DNA of 34,586 nucleotides from Planctomycetota bacterium (GTDB lineage: Bacteria; Planctomycetota; Planctomycetia; Gemmatales; Gemmataceae): positions 1 to 34,586 of the forward strand of contig VGXS01000037.1 in NCBI GenBank assembly GCA_016873225.1, in the 5' to 3' direction. The notes beneath the pieces were generated by a model. That model did no database searches and was not told where the DNA came from. It saw only the letters and a list, made by a program, of their open reading frames with translations. Positions 9,873 through 17,940 of the stretch are shown piece by piece. How positions within the stretch are numbered: the first letter of the stretch is position 1; every line of letters starts with the position of its first letter. Both the position numbers and the translations under genes were made by a program.

Positions 9873-10427
9873 TCAGTAGTCGATCACGACGCACAGCCGC
9901 TTGCCGCCGTCGGGCACCTCGGGGGAACGGTGGTGAACGCCGTCCTGGTGCATCGGGTGCTTGTGCCCTTTGAGGAACACCAGCCCGTACAGCGGGGCCA
10001 CACGGACGACCTCTTCGCCGGTGAACAGGTACTCGGTCGTCGGCCCGTGGTACGTCGTGACGAGGCGGACGTGGACGTTGTCGCAGTGGAACTTCGGGCA
10101 CGAATGGATTCGCACCATCTCGATCCGCAGATTGGCCGTGCGGATTCCGAACTGTTCCAAGAAACTCTGACCGAGTTCGGTGATGTCGGCGGCGAGCGCT
10201 GGCGAGTCGATGCACAGCGCCTGCAACCCATCTGCAACGCGCGTCGGCAGGTTTCGCCGTCCGAAGGTTGCTCGGAACTCTCGAACCTCGCCGGCTGGAA
10301 TGGCATCGGCAACGCCTTCGGGCGTCGCCCGAACGACGACCAGGATGTCCTCGTTTCCAGTGTCGAAGGCCCGGAGTTGTTCGTCATCCCACGCCGTTCG
10401 AGTGGCACGGTTCCATGACTTCAGCAT
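9873..10427 (-). CDS. DUF1826 protein, copy A
   Basis: 184 residues; start ATG 10427 with GAGGAG upstream. Typical DUF1826 features are CPKFHCDNVHVRLVTTYHGP, TEYLFTGEEV and FLKGHKHPMHQDGVHHRSP, ending GGKRLCVVIDY. The Cys/His-rich core suggests a metal site. DUF1826 genes are known to lie beside COG0523 GTPases and within zinc-uptake-regulator (Zur) regulons in other bacteria; the biochemical role is unknown. A second, diverged copy lies at 13118-13678. Within the run it lies downstream of the COG0523 gene and a 51-aa ORF. Confidence 0.88.
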   Translation of the reverse strand: MLKSWNRATRTAWDDEQLRAFDTGNEDILVVVRATPEGVADAIPAGEVREFRATFGRRNLPTRVADGLQALCIDSPALAADITELGQSFLEQFGIRTANLRIEMVRIHSCPKFHCDNVHVRLVTTYHGPTTEYLFTGEEVVRVAPLYGLVFLKGHKHPMHQDGVHHRSPEVPDGGKRLCVVIDY

Positions 10428-10498
10428 GATAACTCCTCGACAGATTATCCCGCCACACGGCGATACCATTCGACGACTCGCATCCGATGCGGCTCGCC

Positions 10499-10654
10499 CT
10501 ACAGTTGCACAAACTTGACAGCCTCAGCCGATTTCACATCACTGAGGGCTGCGATCCGCTGCCGGGCGAAATCCTGAGTCAGCGCGATCTTGCACTTCAC
10601 CGTGACGCAGTGGACCCACGCCTCGTAGGTCGTCGAAATGTCGTTGGACGTCAT
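10499..10654 (-). CDS. 51-aa small protein, unknown
   Basis: Starts ATG at 10654 after TTGGAGAGTGTG (a good GGAGAG site) and ends TAG at 10499. It reads TSNDISTTYEAWVHCVTVKC, then IALTQDFARQRIAALSDVKSAE, ending KFVQL. It has a W-x-H-C...C arrangement (Cys 16 and 21) and an amphipathic C-terminal half; no signal peptide. Lying between COG0523 and DUF1826 with a strong ribosome-binding site, it is probably real. I do not recognise a named family. Confidence 0.6.
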   Translation of the reverse strand: MTSNDISTTYEAWVHCVTVKCKIALTQDFARQRIAALSDVKSAEAVKFVQL

Positions 10655-10669
10655 CACACTCTCCAAGGG

Positions 10670-10869
10670 TTACGCCGAGTCGGCCGAATCGGGCGTCCAG
10701 TCCGGGAGCGGGTCGGACAGGTCTTCCCACGCCGCCGGGTCGCGGCCTCGCTGCTGAAGCAGGACACGGGCCGGGGCAGCATCAAAGCCAAGAGGCTCAG
10801 CGCCCCACTCGACCCCCGGTACCTGTTGCGTGTCCTCCAAGGATTCACTGAGAATTAGATGCGTTGGCC
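10670..10869 (-). pseudogene. Orphan frame with a CobW-like C-terminal tail
   Basis: An open minus-strand frame runs from just after the stop of the 23-codon gene fragment to TAA at 10670. It has no convincing start. It reads ILSESLEDTQQVPGVEW, PLGFDAAPARVLLQQRGRDP, then AAWEDLSDPLPDWTPDS. The last block parallels the C-terminus of the neighbouring COG0523 protein ([18 protein letters not shown]), so it may be the tail of a deleted COG0523 paralogue. It directly follows the truncated gene at 10870-10941, suggesting that a deletion or bad join removed the middle of the region. Identity is tentative. Confidence 0.4.
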
Positions 10870-10941
10870 CTAGACCCACCCCTTGATGCGACTCGTGACC
10901 TCGGGGTCGGACTTCGGACCTTGGTTGAACAGGTTAATCAT
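10870..10941 (-). pseudogene. Truncated small gene (23 codons) coupled to COG0523
   Basis: The ATG at 10941 overlaps the COG0523 stop as ATGA, which strongly marks a real start. It encodes only [22 protein letters not shown] before TAG. The beginning looks like that of a longer small protein with a basic N-terminal helix, but the frame ends abruptly and a different frame takes over (10670-10869). I infer a gene cut short by deletion, frameshift or misassembly. Confidence 0.5.
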
Positions 10942-12218
10942 CGTGTTTCCTCGGTAAGTTCTTCGTTCTCATTCGCAGCCAGAGATTCGGGGGTCGGCCA
11001 TTCGGGGAGCGGGTCGCGAATCTTCGACCACACGGCCGGCCCGCCGGTCATCTCGGCGTCCGTCATCAGGGCCGCGTCGAGGGCAGCCCGGATCGCCGGC
11101 TCGTCCAGCTTCTTGCCGATGAACACAAGTTCCTGCCGGCGGTCGCCGAACTCGCCCTCGAAGTTGGCGAGAATGCCGGCCTGCGCGTCCGGGTCGTCGG
11201 GCCACTGATCCCGGGGCACATCGGCCCACCACACGCCCATGGGGGACAGTTCCATCACCCGCCCGGCATGCGACCACAGGGCGGTCCACTTCGGCCGCGT
11301 GACGATCCAGATGAACCCCTTGGACCGCAGGAGCGATCGGGTGATCTTCTTGTTGGTCATGAAGCGGTAGAGCCGCTCGGGGTGGAACGGCTTGCGGGAC
11401 CGGTAGACGAAGCTGGTGATGCCGTACTCGGCCGTCTCGGGCAGTTCCTCGCCGCGTGCGACCGCCATCCAGCCCGGCGCGGCGGACGCCCTGTCGAAGT
11501 CGAACCGCTTGGTGTCCATGATCTCGGCGAGCGGAACCTTGCCGCGAACTGACCGAACGATCTTGGCCGAAGCGTTTAGTGACCGCAGTACCGCTTCGAG
11601 AGACTCGAGTTTCTTCTTGGACACGAGGTCGGTCTTGTTCACGATGATCACGTCGGCGAACTCGACCTGGTCGACAAGCAGGCTCACCACGTCCCGCTCG
11701 TCCTCCTCGCCGAGCGCGAGGTTGCGGTCCGCGAGGGCGTCCGACGACAGGTAGTCGTCCAGGAAGTTCGCGGCGTCCACGACCGTGACCATCGTGTCGA
11801 GCCGGGCCACGTCGCCGAGTTTGCTGCCGTCCTCGTGCTCGAAGGTGAACGTCTCGGCAACCGGCAGCGGCTCCGAGATGCCGGTCGATTCGACCAGCAG
11901 GTAGTCGAACCGGCCCTCGGCGGACAGCCGGGCCACCTCCTTGAGCAGATCTTCCCGCAGGGTGCAGCAGATGCACCCGTTCTGCATCTCGACCAGCTTC
12001 TCGTCGGTCCGGGACAGGGCCGCGTCGCCGCCCTTCACCAGCGCCCCGTCGATGTTCACCTCGGACATGTCGTTGACGATGACCGCGACCTTCATCCCTT
12101 CGCGGTTCGTCAGGACGTGGTTGAGGAGCGTGGTCTTGCCCGCCCCGAGGAACCCGGACAGCACGGTCACGGGCAACCGCCGGGCGGTGGAACGGGAAGT
12201 CGATGTGTCGGCAGTCAT
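10938..12218 (-). CDS. COG0523 (CobW/ZNG1-type) G3E GTPase, putative metal chaperone
   Basis: 426 residues; start ATG 12218 overlaps the upstream stop as ATGA. Walker [10 protein letters not shown] is at 22-30, the metal-binding GCICC motif at 81-85 ([12 protein letters not shown]), ESTGISEP at 110-117, and NKTDL further on. The C-terminal CobW_C domain includes [13 protein letters not shown] and [18 protein letters not shown]. The family consists of GTP-dependent chaperones that deliver zinc or other metals, or serve cobalamin synthesis (CobW). Flanking DUF1826 genes and a ZnuB remnant favour zinc; the CQGCCCG ferredoxin could instead suggest cobalt. There is no His-rich tail. The ligand cannot be decided from sequence alone. 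Confidence 0.93.
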   Translation of the reverse strand: MTADTSTSRSTARRLPVTVLSGFLGAGKTTLLNHVLTNREGMKVAVIVNDMSEVNIDGALVKGGDAALSRTDEKLVEMQNGCICCTLREDLLKEVARLSAEGRFDYLLVESTGISEPLPVAETFTFEHEDGSKLGDVARLDTMVTVVDAANFLDDYLSSDALADRNLALGEEDERDVVSLLVDQVEFADVIIVNKTDLVSKKKLESLEAVLRSLNASAKIVRSVRGKVPLAEIMDTKRFDFDRASAAPGWMAVARGEELPETAEYGITSFVYRSRKPFHPERLYRFMTNKKITRSLLRSKGFIWIVTRPKWTALWSHAGRVMELSPMGVWWADVPRDQWPDDPDAQAGILANFEGEFGDRRQELVFIGKKLDEPAIRAALDAALMTDAEMTGGPAVWSKIRDPLPEWPTPESLAANENEELTEETR

Positions 12219-12895
12219 GGGGTCGGGAACCTCTTGCGGGTTTTCGGGACGTAACGGTCTCTGGGGTGCGGTAGCGGCACGGACGCCAGCGTGCGCAGGG
12301 CGGTCAGTACCGACCCCCACGGGCCATGTTGCGAGGGGGTCGTGTCGGACAGCCGCACCGACTTCTTGGCGAGGTGCTCCCACGACCGTGCCATCTCCTT
12401 CGCGGGCACCGTGGGCGGCTTGTCGCGGGTCGCGAGAGTTGCTTCGCGGTAGGTGGTGCCGAGCGACTCGGCGATCCAGTGCTCGTACCCGGCGATCCAC
12501 GCGGCCGCGGCCCGGACCAGTTCACCGGCGGTGGCCCGCTGCCGGGCCGCGGTCGGCCGGACGAAGGGGGCGAGGTGTTCCGGCGCGTGAACCGGTCGCC
12601 GCGGTTCCTCCACGAGGACCGGATCGAACCCGTACCGCCGCAGAAAGACGCCGCCCAGGTTCGGGAAACAGTACACGAGCCCGAACCCCCACAGCCACAC
12701 CACCCCGTTGCCGGTCCGGCCGGTGTACGCGGTGCGGTCCGACCCCGGAACGGCGGAGGGGTACCGGCACATGCCGAGACCGAGCAGGACGTTCCCCTCC
12801 GGGCGTGCGACATCGCGTCCCCAGCACCAGAGTTGCTGGTCGAGCAGCGCGACGGCCCTGCGGCGGAGGTCGGTGCGGGTGCGGCGGGTCGTCAC
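12215..12895 (-). CDS. Unknown 226-aa protein, COG0523 neighbour
   Basis: Starts GTG at 12895 overlapping the previous stop (GTGA), and its own stop overlaps the COG0523 start (ATGA), so it is translationally coupled on both sides. There is no signal peptide. Trp- and Gly-rich central part: [23 protein letters not shown], then [14 protein letters not shown] and [18 protein letters not shown]. The second half is helical and basic ([18 protein letters not shown]). Several Cys are spread through the first half. I do not recognise the family. Tight coupling to a metal-chaperone GTPase suggests a role in the same process. Confidence 0.75.
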   Translation of the reverse strand: MTTRRTRTDLRRRAVALLDQQLWCWGRDVARPEGNVLLGLGMCRYPSAVPGSDRTAYTGRTGNGVVWLWGFGLVYCFPNLGGVFLRRYGFDPVLVEEPRRPVHAPEHLAPFVRPTAARQRATAGELVRAAAAWIAGYEHWIAESLGTTYREATLATRDKPPTVPAKEMARSWEHLAKKSVRLSDTTPSQHGPWGSVLTALRTLASVPLPHPRDRYVPKTRKRFPTP

Positions 12896-13098
12896 ACCTG
12901 GCCCTCACGCGACTTGGGTTGAGGTGGCGGCGCGGGGTGGGTGCACGAGCGGTTGGGCGTGCCGCCCGAGACGCAGCACACGGCCGGCTGTTGTCGGACC
13001 TTGAGCCGCCCGGTTTTGGTCTCCCACACCACCCACGCCCCGGCGATCACGGGCGACACGACCGCCGCCCGCAAGAACGCCCGCCTGGTTCGATTCAT
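12892..13098 (-). CDS. 68-aa peptide with Tat-like leader and Cys-rich tail
   Basis: ATG 13098; the stop overlaps the next gene as GTGA. The N-terminus (NRTRRAFLRAAVVSPVIAGA) is a short Tat-type or membrane-anchor leader. The remaining ~45 residues hold CCVSGG, a single later Cys and a His within a Pro-rich end (SCTHPAPPPQP). It resembles a small exported metal-binding or redox peptide, but no family is recognised. It follows the DUF1826 copy B stop by 19 nt. Confidence 0.65.
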   Translation of the reverse strand: MNRTRRAFLRAAVVSPVIAGAWVVWETKTGRLKVRQQPAVCCVSGGTPNRSCTHPAPPPQPKSREGQV

Positions 13099-13117
13099 CG
13101 GCCGCTCCTCGTCTTGA

Positions 13118-13678
13118 TCAGACGTCCAGAACCACGCACAACCGCTTCACACCCGCTGGGACCATCGGGGAGCGGTGTAGCACCGCGTCGGAGTGCATCG
13201 GATGCTGGTGCCCCTTCAGAAACATCAGCGCGCCGGTCGGCCCCCGGCGGACGTCGTCCGGGGCCCCCACGAAGACGTACTCGGTGCCGGGTCCGTGGTA
13301 TGTTGTCACGACCCGGACGCGGATGTTGTCGCAGTGGAACTTCGGGCAGGTGTTGGTGGTCACCACCTCGACCCGCAGCGATGCCCGGACCGCCTCGAAC
13401 TGCGCGAGGAAGCTGCGGGCCACCACCGCGATGTCGGCCGCCAGGGCGGGGCAATCGAGGTGCAGTGCCTTCAGCGCCTCGCCGGCGCGTGCGTGGGCGT
13501 CGGCCGCCGTCACTTCACAACGCCAGTCGTGGACGCGAGCCGTCCTCATTGCCTCTGCCACATGGGAGGGTGCCGGCCGCTCGATGACGAGGATGTCATC
13601 CCGGCCCGCGTCGAACGCCGCGACCGCAGCCCGATCCCAGGCACTCACACAGGCCACTTCCAGTGCAGTGTTCGTCAT
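13118..13678 (-). CDS. DUF1826 protein, copy B
   Basis: 186 residues; the start overlaps the ferredoxin stop (ATGA). It has the same core as copy A: NTCPKFHCDNIRVRVVTTYHGP, EYVFVGAPDDV and FLKGHQHPMHSDAVLHRSP, ending KRLCVVLDV. The two copies agree closely in the Cys/His core and C-terminus and differ in the N-terminal half, so they are paralogues rather than a recent duplication. Two DUF1826 genes around one COG0523 gene is unusual. Role unknown; zinc-limitation association is from the family. Confidence 0.88.
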   Translation of the reverse strand: MTNTALEVACVSAWDRAAVAAFDAGRDDILVIERPAPSHVAEAMRTARVHDWRCEVTAADAHARAGEALKALHLDCPALAADIAVVARSFLAQFEAVRASLRVEVVTTNTCPKFHCDNIRVRVVTTYHGPGTEYVFVGAPDDVRRGPTGALMFLKGHQHPMHSDAVLHRSPMVPAGVKRLCVVLDV

Positions 13679-14055
13679 ACCTTTTCCTTTGCCTCGCTTC
13701 CGAATCGTTCAAACTGTCGATCATTATACTCGGTCGGGAGCAGCAGCAATCGGCCCTCGCGGTGACACTCTCGCGCCCATTCGACAAGCGACTCGTAGAC
13801 GGCGTCGCCGGCCATCCCGCCGATCCACTCGTTGCCGTCCGGGCTGATGATCAAAGCGACATTTGCCAGGTCGCAAGGCCCGAGACAGCCGGATATTGTC
13901 AATTGGACTGTCTGGTTGAGCTTCTCGGACTTCCAGACGCTCTTCAACATCTCGACCGGGAGTGCCGGTCGGCCGCGATCCGTCCGCCCACAACAACACC
14001 CTTGACAGAACACCACTTGAGCAAGTGGTGTGCGCTTGGTCGCAAGCCGGGTCAT
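13675..14055 (-). CDS. (2Fe-2S) ferredoxin-like protein of the CQGCCCG type
   Basis: 126 residues; ATG 14055 overlaps the Kelch stop (ATGA), and the stop overlaps DUF1826-B (ATGA). It carries VVFCQGCCCGRTDRGRPALP (Cys 17, 20, 21, 22) and LTISGCLGPCDLANV (Cys 57, 61), the pattern of thioredoxin-fold [2Fe-2S] ferredoxins. Proteins with this CQGCCCG signature are often encoded near cobalamin or CobW-type genes. The longer frame to 14220 is antisense to the Kelch gene and has no coding merit. It probably supplies electrons or senses metal in the same pathway; unproven. Confidence 0.85.
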   Translation of the reverse strand: MTRLATKRTPLAQVVFCQGCCCGRTDRGRPALPVEMLKSVWKSEKLNQTVQLTISGCLGPCDLANVALIISPDGNEWIGGMAGDAVYESLVEWARECHREGRLLLLPTEYNDRQFERFGSEAKEKV

Positions 14056-15056
14056 TGACCACCACCACTTTGTCGATTGGGCGCGAGCGGGATGAACTCC
14101 AAGTCGGTCGCGTTCTCCTTGAGGGCCGGGACCGCCCCGCCGACCAGCAGCACGCCCTTGCCGCGTGGGACCAGGCGGTGAACGATCCGCTTGGTCCCAC
14201 TCGTCCCGACCTTCTCCCACTCCTTGCCGTCCGCGGTCAGTCGGAACAGATTGCCCTCGGACGTGTTGACGACAAGTTGTCCATCAATCACGGTCGCGGC
14301 TGGGCTGAACCCGATCCGCCCGCCGGGCACATCCGGCCCGGTCGTCCATTTCTCGGACGCCGCGTCGAACACGTCCACGCGGTTGTGGGCGTCGGCCTTG
14401 GCGTCCAGGCCGCACAGGACGTACACCTTCGTCCCGACCACCGCGGCGGTCAGCGCGCGCCGCTGGAACGGCTGCGGCACGTCCCGCCACGCCGGCTCCT
14501 TCGCGCTCAGATCGAGAACGGCGGCCGTGTCGTGCCACACCGGGGCGGCCCCGCGCCCGCGGCTCTGCCACCCGCCGACCACGACGAGCTTGTCCCCGAC
14601 CACGACGAGGTCGTGCGACGAGCGGCCGGCCGGCAGCGGCGGGAGCGGTTCCCACTTGCCGACCTTCGGGTCGTAGCGGGCGGCGTCGACGACCGAGACG
14701 TTGTCGGACGGCTGGCCCGGCTCGTTCCGGGGTCGCATGCCGCCGACGCGGTACACCTTGCCGCCGTGCGCGGCGAGATTCATCCCCTGGAGGATCGGCC
14801 CGCCCGGGAGTTCCTCCCACTTCGCACCGCCGTCGAGCTTGAGGCGGTGGAAGGTGCCGATCACGTCCTTCGTGGAGTAGGTGTGCGTCTTGCCGGCGTG
14901 CCCGCCGTACACGTACAGGTAGCCGTCGCACTCGACCGCCCCGAGGCTCGACACCGCGTGCGGGAGGGCGGGCAGAGCCGGGACATCTCGCGCCGCGGCC
15001 GGGCCGCTGGCGAGCGCCGCGAGAAGCCCGAGCGTTGGAAACAATCGCAGAAGCAT
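14052..15056 (-). CDS. Exported Kelch-repeat protein
   Basis: 334 residues; ATG 15056 with GAAGAGGA upstream. Sec signal LLRLFPTLGLLAALASGPAAA. It then has a series of Kelch blades: GYLYVYGGHAG, GKVYRVGGMRPR, DKLVVVGGWQSRG, TKVYVLCGLDAK and GVLLVGGAV, each followed by a W-x-x-L/V-P segment, so probably a six-bladed propeller in the periplasm or on the surface. It follows the DUF1501 gene after a 72-nt gap holding a perfect palindrome, and is overlapped by the ferredoxin gene. Ligand unknown. Confidence 0.85.
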   Translation of the reverse strand: MLLRLFPTLGLLAALASGPAAARDVPALPALPHAVSSLGAVECDGYLYVYGGHAGKTHTYSTKDVIGTFHRLKLDGGAKWEELPGGPILQGMNLAAHGGKVYRVGGMRPRNEPGQPSDNVSVVDAARYDPKVGKWEPLPPLPAGRSSHDLVVVGDKLVVVGGWQSRGRGAAPVWHDTAAVLDLSAKEPAWRDVPQPFQRRALTAAVVGTKVYVLCGLDAKADAHNRVDVFDAASEKWTTGPDVPGGRIGFSPAATVIDGQLVVNTSEGNLFRLTADGKEWEKVGTSGTKRIVHRLVPRGKGVLLVGGAVPALKENATDLEFIPLAPNRQSGGGQ

Positions 15057-15084
15057 GGATATCCTCTTCGTGTTGGGTGTTGAT

Positions 15085-15120
15085 CGGATCGCCCGGCTCT
15101 CATGAGAGCCGGGCGATCCG
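15085..15120. promoter_or_regulatory. 36-bp perfect palindrome between DUF1501 and Kelch genes
   Basis: The left arm CGGATCGCCCGGCTCTCA is exactly the reverse complement of the right arm. As RNA it forms a GC-rich stem of about 16 bp with a tiny loop. No U-run follows on the minus strand (ATCAACACC), so it is not a classic intrinsic terminator. It may be a processing site, an attenuator that lowers expression of the downstream half of the operon, or a mobile palindromic element; no second copy was noticed here. Confidence 0.7.
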
Positions 15121-15128
15121 TGATAGTG

Positions 15129-16331
15129 TCAGGCGAGGATCGGGAGGTGCTTGAACTCGGCTCCGAGAACCTTGCTGGCGTCGGCTGCGAACCAGTCCTT
15201 CAGCACTGCCGAGTAGACTGAGCGGAAGTCGGTCTTGAACTTGAGGTCGCCCTCGTCGAGGTCGGACAGGTCCGGGCGGGAGCCGTGGACCCCCGCCTTC
15301 ACCTTCCCGCCGGCCAGGAACATCACCCCCGCGGTGCCGTGGTCGGTTCCCTGCTGCTCGTTCTCGCTCACCCGCCGGCCGAACTCGCTGAACGACATCA
15401 CCAGCGTCCGGTCGAGGTGCCCCAGCGCCTTCAAGTCGGCCACGAAGCTGCCGATGCCCTGACTGAGTTCCTGCAACAACCCGGCGTGCCGACCGGTCTG
15501 GGTGGTGTGCGTGTCGAACCCGCCGAGCGACACGTAGTACACCCGCGTCGGCACCTCCGCCGCGATCATCTGGGCGACCACTTTCAGCGACTGGGAGAAG
15601 TTGAACGGCGCGTACTCGGCACCCGACTTGCCGTCCTTGAGCGCGTCCTGGATCTTCCGCGACAAGGACAGGGTGTCGTTGCCGGTGCGCTGGAGGAAGT
15701 CGAGTTGCGGGTTGTCGGTCGTGGCGACCCGGTTGAGCCGCTCCATCGCCTGGCCGGTCGCGTCGTCCCACTTGAACAAGCTCGGGTTGGTCAGCGTGAC
15801 GGCCCGGCCCTTCGGGTGGGCGAACGTCATCGCCGGCTTCTCACCGAGTTGCAGCCCCAGCATCGGGGACGGCACCCCGCGGCACTCGGCGTCGAAGTAC
15901 CGCCCGACCCAGCCGGTGAGCACGTCCTTCTCGGGCGTCGCGGTCTCCCAGATCTCGGTCGCCCGGAAGTGGGAGCGGTTCGGGTTCGGGTACCCGACGT
16001 TGGGCACGACCGCGAGTTCCCCGGCGTCGTACAGTTTGCGCAGGTCCCCCACCTCGGGGTGCAGGGCGAAGTCGTCGGCGATCTTGAGCGACTTGGTCCG
16101 GGCGATGCCGATCTTCGGCCGGGCCTTGTAGTACGCGTCGTCGCGGAACGGGATGAGCGTGTTCAGCCCGTCGTTCCCGCCGGCCAGTTGCACGACGACG
16201 AGCACGCGCTCCTTGTTCGCGAGCGACTTGTCGTCGGCCAGCAGCGAGCCGGTCTTGGCCAGGAACCCGGGCACGGTGGCGGTCAACGCCCCGACGCTCA
16301 GGAACCGGCGGCGGTCGATCATCGGAAGCAT
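15129..16331 (-). CDS. DUF1501 exported protein, operon copy
   Basis: 400 residues. ATG 16331 is preceded by GGAG at good spacing; the longer frame to 16385 overlaps DUF1800. Tat-like leader IDRRRFLSVGALTATVPGF. DUF1501 marks: VVVQLAGGNDGLNTLIPF, HFRATEIWETAT, YYVSLGGFDTHTTQTGRHA, TLVMSFSEFGRRVSEN and GTDHGTAGVMFLAGG. The family is distantly related to alkaline-phosphatase/sulfatase folds and is usually paired with DUF1800, as here (11-nt gap). Its function is unknown. Confidence 0.9.
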   Translation of the reverse strand: MLPMIDRRRFLSVGALTATVPGFLAKTGSLLADDKSLANKERVLVVVQLAGGNDGLNTLIPFRDDAYYKARPKIGIARTKSLKIADDFALHPEVGDLRKLYDAGELAVVPNVGYPNPNRSHFRATEIWETATPEKDVLTGWVGRYFDAECRGVPSPMLGLQLGEKPAMTFAHPKGRAVTLTNPSLFKWDDATGQAMERLNRVATTDNPQLDFLQRTGNDTLSLSRKIQDALKDGKSGAEYAPFNFSQSLKVVAQMIAAEVPTRVYYVSLGGFDTHTTQTGRHAGLLQELSQGIGSFVADLKALGHLDRTLVMSFSEFGRRVSENEQQGTDHGTAGVMFLAGGKVKAGVHGSRPDLSDLDEGDLKFKTDFRSVYSAVLKDWFAADASKVLGAEFKHLPILA

Positions 16332-16342
16332 GGTGATTCTCC

Positions 16343-17911
16343 TTACGCGAGTTGGTATTCGGGGGTGGTGAGGATCAGGCGGCAAGCGAGCTTGACCCGC
16401 TCGGCCGCGGGCAAGTCCTTGACGACCTCGGTCAGGACTGCGGTGGTGTCGGGCCGCGGGGCGACGACGAACAGCTTGGTGGTGAGGGCCGCGACGAGTG
16501 CCTCGGCCTTTTCCGGCACGGCCCCGTCGAGCGCCTTGGCCGGGTCGAAAGTGACCTTGAACCCGTCCTTCTTCCGCTCCTCGCGCCGCTTCTTGTCGAA
16601 GTTCTGGATACGGGCGATCAACTCCTTGCGAGCCTTCTCGTCGGCCGGAAGGGCGAAGTTGCGGTCGGTCGCGATGGGCTCGAACCCGGCCGGCTCCTTC
16701 CCGTCGAACAGGGCCTCGGGCAGGTGGTAGCGGACCGCGAGTGAGCCGGAACTGATCCAGTCGCGGCCGCCAGGCCAGCCCTTCACGTTCGGCGGGTTGA
16801 ATAGTTCCTGCCCCATCGCCGCCGTCACCTGCGCCAGACTCGGTGTCGCAGTCACGTCCAGGTTGAGGAGACGGCAGGCGCCGACGAGGAGATGAACCGG
16901 AGATTTGATGAGCGTCCCCCGGCTCTCCTTGGCGAAGAACTCCGGCGACGTGAGCAGCACCGCGAGCGTCGCGGCGATGTCGCCCTTCGTCTGCCCGAAC
17001 TTCGCGGCCATGCGGTCGCGGAGTTCGTTCCTGGGATCACTCGCGCCGAAGTATGTAATCAGCTTGGTGCTGACGAACCGTGCCGTCGCCGGGTGCGCGG
17101 CGACGATGCCGAGCACCTCCTTAACCCCGAACTTCCCGGTTTTACCGAGAACCGTCTTCTCGCCCGCGTCGTGCTTCTCCTTAACGAACGTGGGGACGAG
17201 GCCGTCGCGGCAGAATGTTCGGGAGGCATCAGCCACCGTGGGCCGCTTGGCGGTTCCCGGCGGGGCGTCGAGGGTCCACCCGGTGAGCGCCCGCGCGATC
17301 TCCTTGATGTCCCGCTCCGAGTAATTGCCGATGCCGACGGTGAACAGTTCGAGCAGCTCGCGGGCGAAGTTCTCGTTCGGCTTTTTGGCGTCCGAGTCCT
17401 CCATGTTCAGGTACATTATCATGGCCGCGTCGAGCGTGACCGCTTCGAGCAGGTCGCGGAAGTTGCCCAGCGCGTGCGTGCGGGTCGCGGCGTTCTGGGT
17501 GTACAGGGGCTGGGCCACGAACATCCGCTTGGCTTCGGTGGTGAAGTGCCCGTGCCAGAACAGGGTCATCACCTCGCGGAGCGGGGCCGGGGTGCGGATC
17601 ATGTGATCGAGCCACCAGCAGCGGAGTTCGTTCCGCTCGCGGGTCTGGCGTTCGCCCGCTTTGCGGTGGTTCTCCATCCGCTCCATCGGCGTGGTCTCGG
17701 GGTACACCCGCTCAGTGTTCACCCACGGCTCCTTCACCCAGCCAGGCTTGGGCGGTGGCACGGCCGCCTTGGCCTCATCAAGTAGGGCTGCGACGACGTC
17801 GTGCAGGTTGCGGGCGGCGAGTTGTTCGCTCCGCTTCGGGGTACCACCAAACTCCGTGCGGCTGAGTAGGTGGGACGCGGCGGCCACGTCCCAAGTCACA
17901 GTCGGTTTCAT
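16343..17911 (-). CDS. DUF1800 protein
   Basis: 522 residues. Family marks: AAASHLLSRTEFGGTP at the N-terminus, VMTLFWHGHFTTEAKR (~120-135), NMEDSDAKKPNENFARELLELFTVGIG, EIARALTGWTLD, KFGVKEVLGIVAAHPATARFV and NPPNVKGWPGGRDWIS. The C-terminus has an RRLILTTPEYQLA-like end (ACRLILTTPEYQLA). There is no evident signal peptide. DUF1800/DUF1501 pairs are widespread, and their role is unknown. An extra Lys/Arg-rich insert (FDKKRREERKKDG) lies before the C-terminal helix. Gap to DUF1501 is 11 nt and to DUF4198 29 nt. Confidence 0.9.
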   Translation of the reverse strand: MKPTVTWDVAAASHLLSRTEFGGTPKRSEQLAARNLHDVVAALLDEAKAAVPPPKPGWVKEPWVNTERVYPETTPMERMENHRKAGERQTRERNELRCWWLDHMIRTPAPLREVMTLFWHGHFTTEAKRMFVAQPLYTQNAATRTHALGNFRDLLEAVTLDAAMIMYLNMEDSDAKKPNENFARELLELFTVGIGNYSERDIKEIARALTGWTLDAPPGTAKRPTVADASRTFCRDGLVPTFVKEKHDAGEKTVLGKTGKFGVKEVLGIVAAHPATARFVSTKLITYFGASDPRNELRDRMAAKFGQTKGDIAATLAVLLTSPEFFAKESRGTLIKSPVHLLVGACRLLNLDVTATPSLAQVTAAMGQELFNPPNVKGWPGGRDWISSGSLAVRYHLPEALFDGKEPAGFEPIATDRNFALPADEKARKELIARIQNFDKKRREERKKDGFKVTFDPAKALDGAVPEKAEALVAALTTKLFVVAPRPDTTAVLTEVVKDLPAAERVKLACRLILTTPEYQLA

Positions 17912-17940
17912 ACATGATCCTCCAGGTTAAAGTGTGAGCG

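Noticed and set aside
11941..13587. 548-codon plus-strand frame opposite COG0523 and DUF1826
   Set aside because: Low-complexity Arg/Pro/Ser product antisense to four coupled genes with known motifs.
15285..16730. 481-codon plus-strand frame opposite DUF1501
   Set aside because: Antisense shadow; no start context or family feature.
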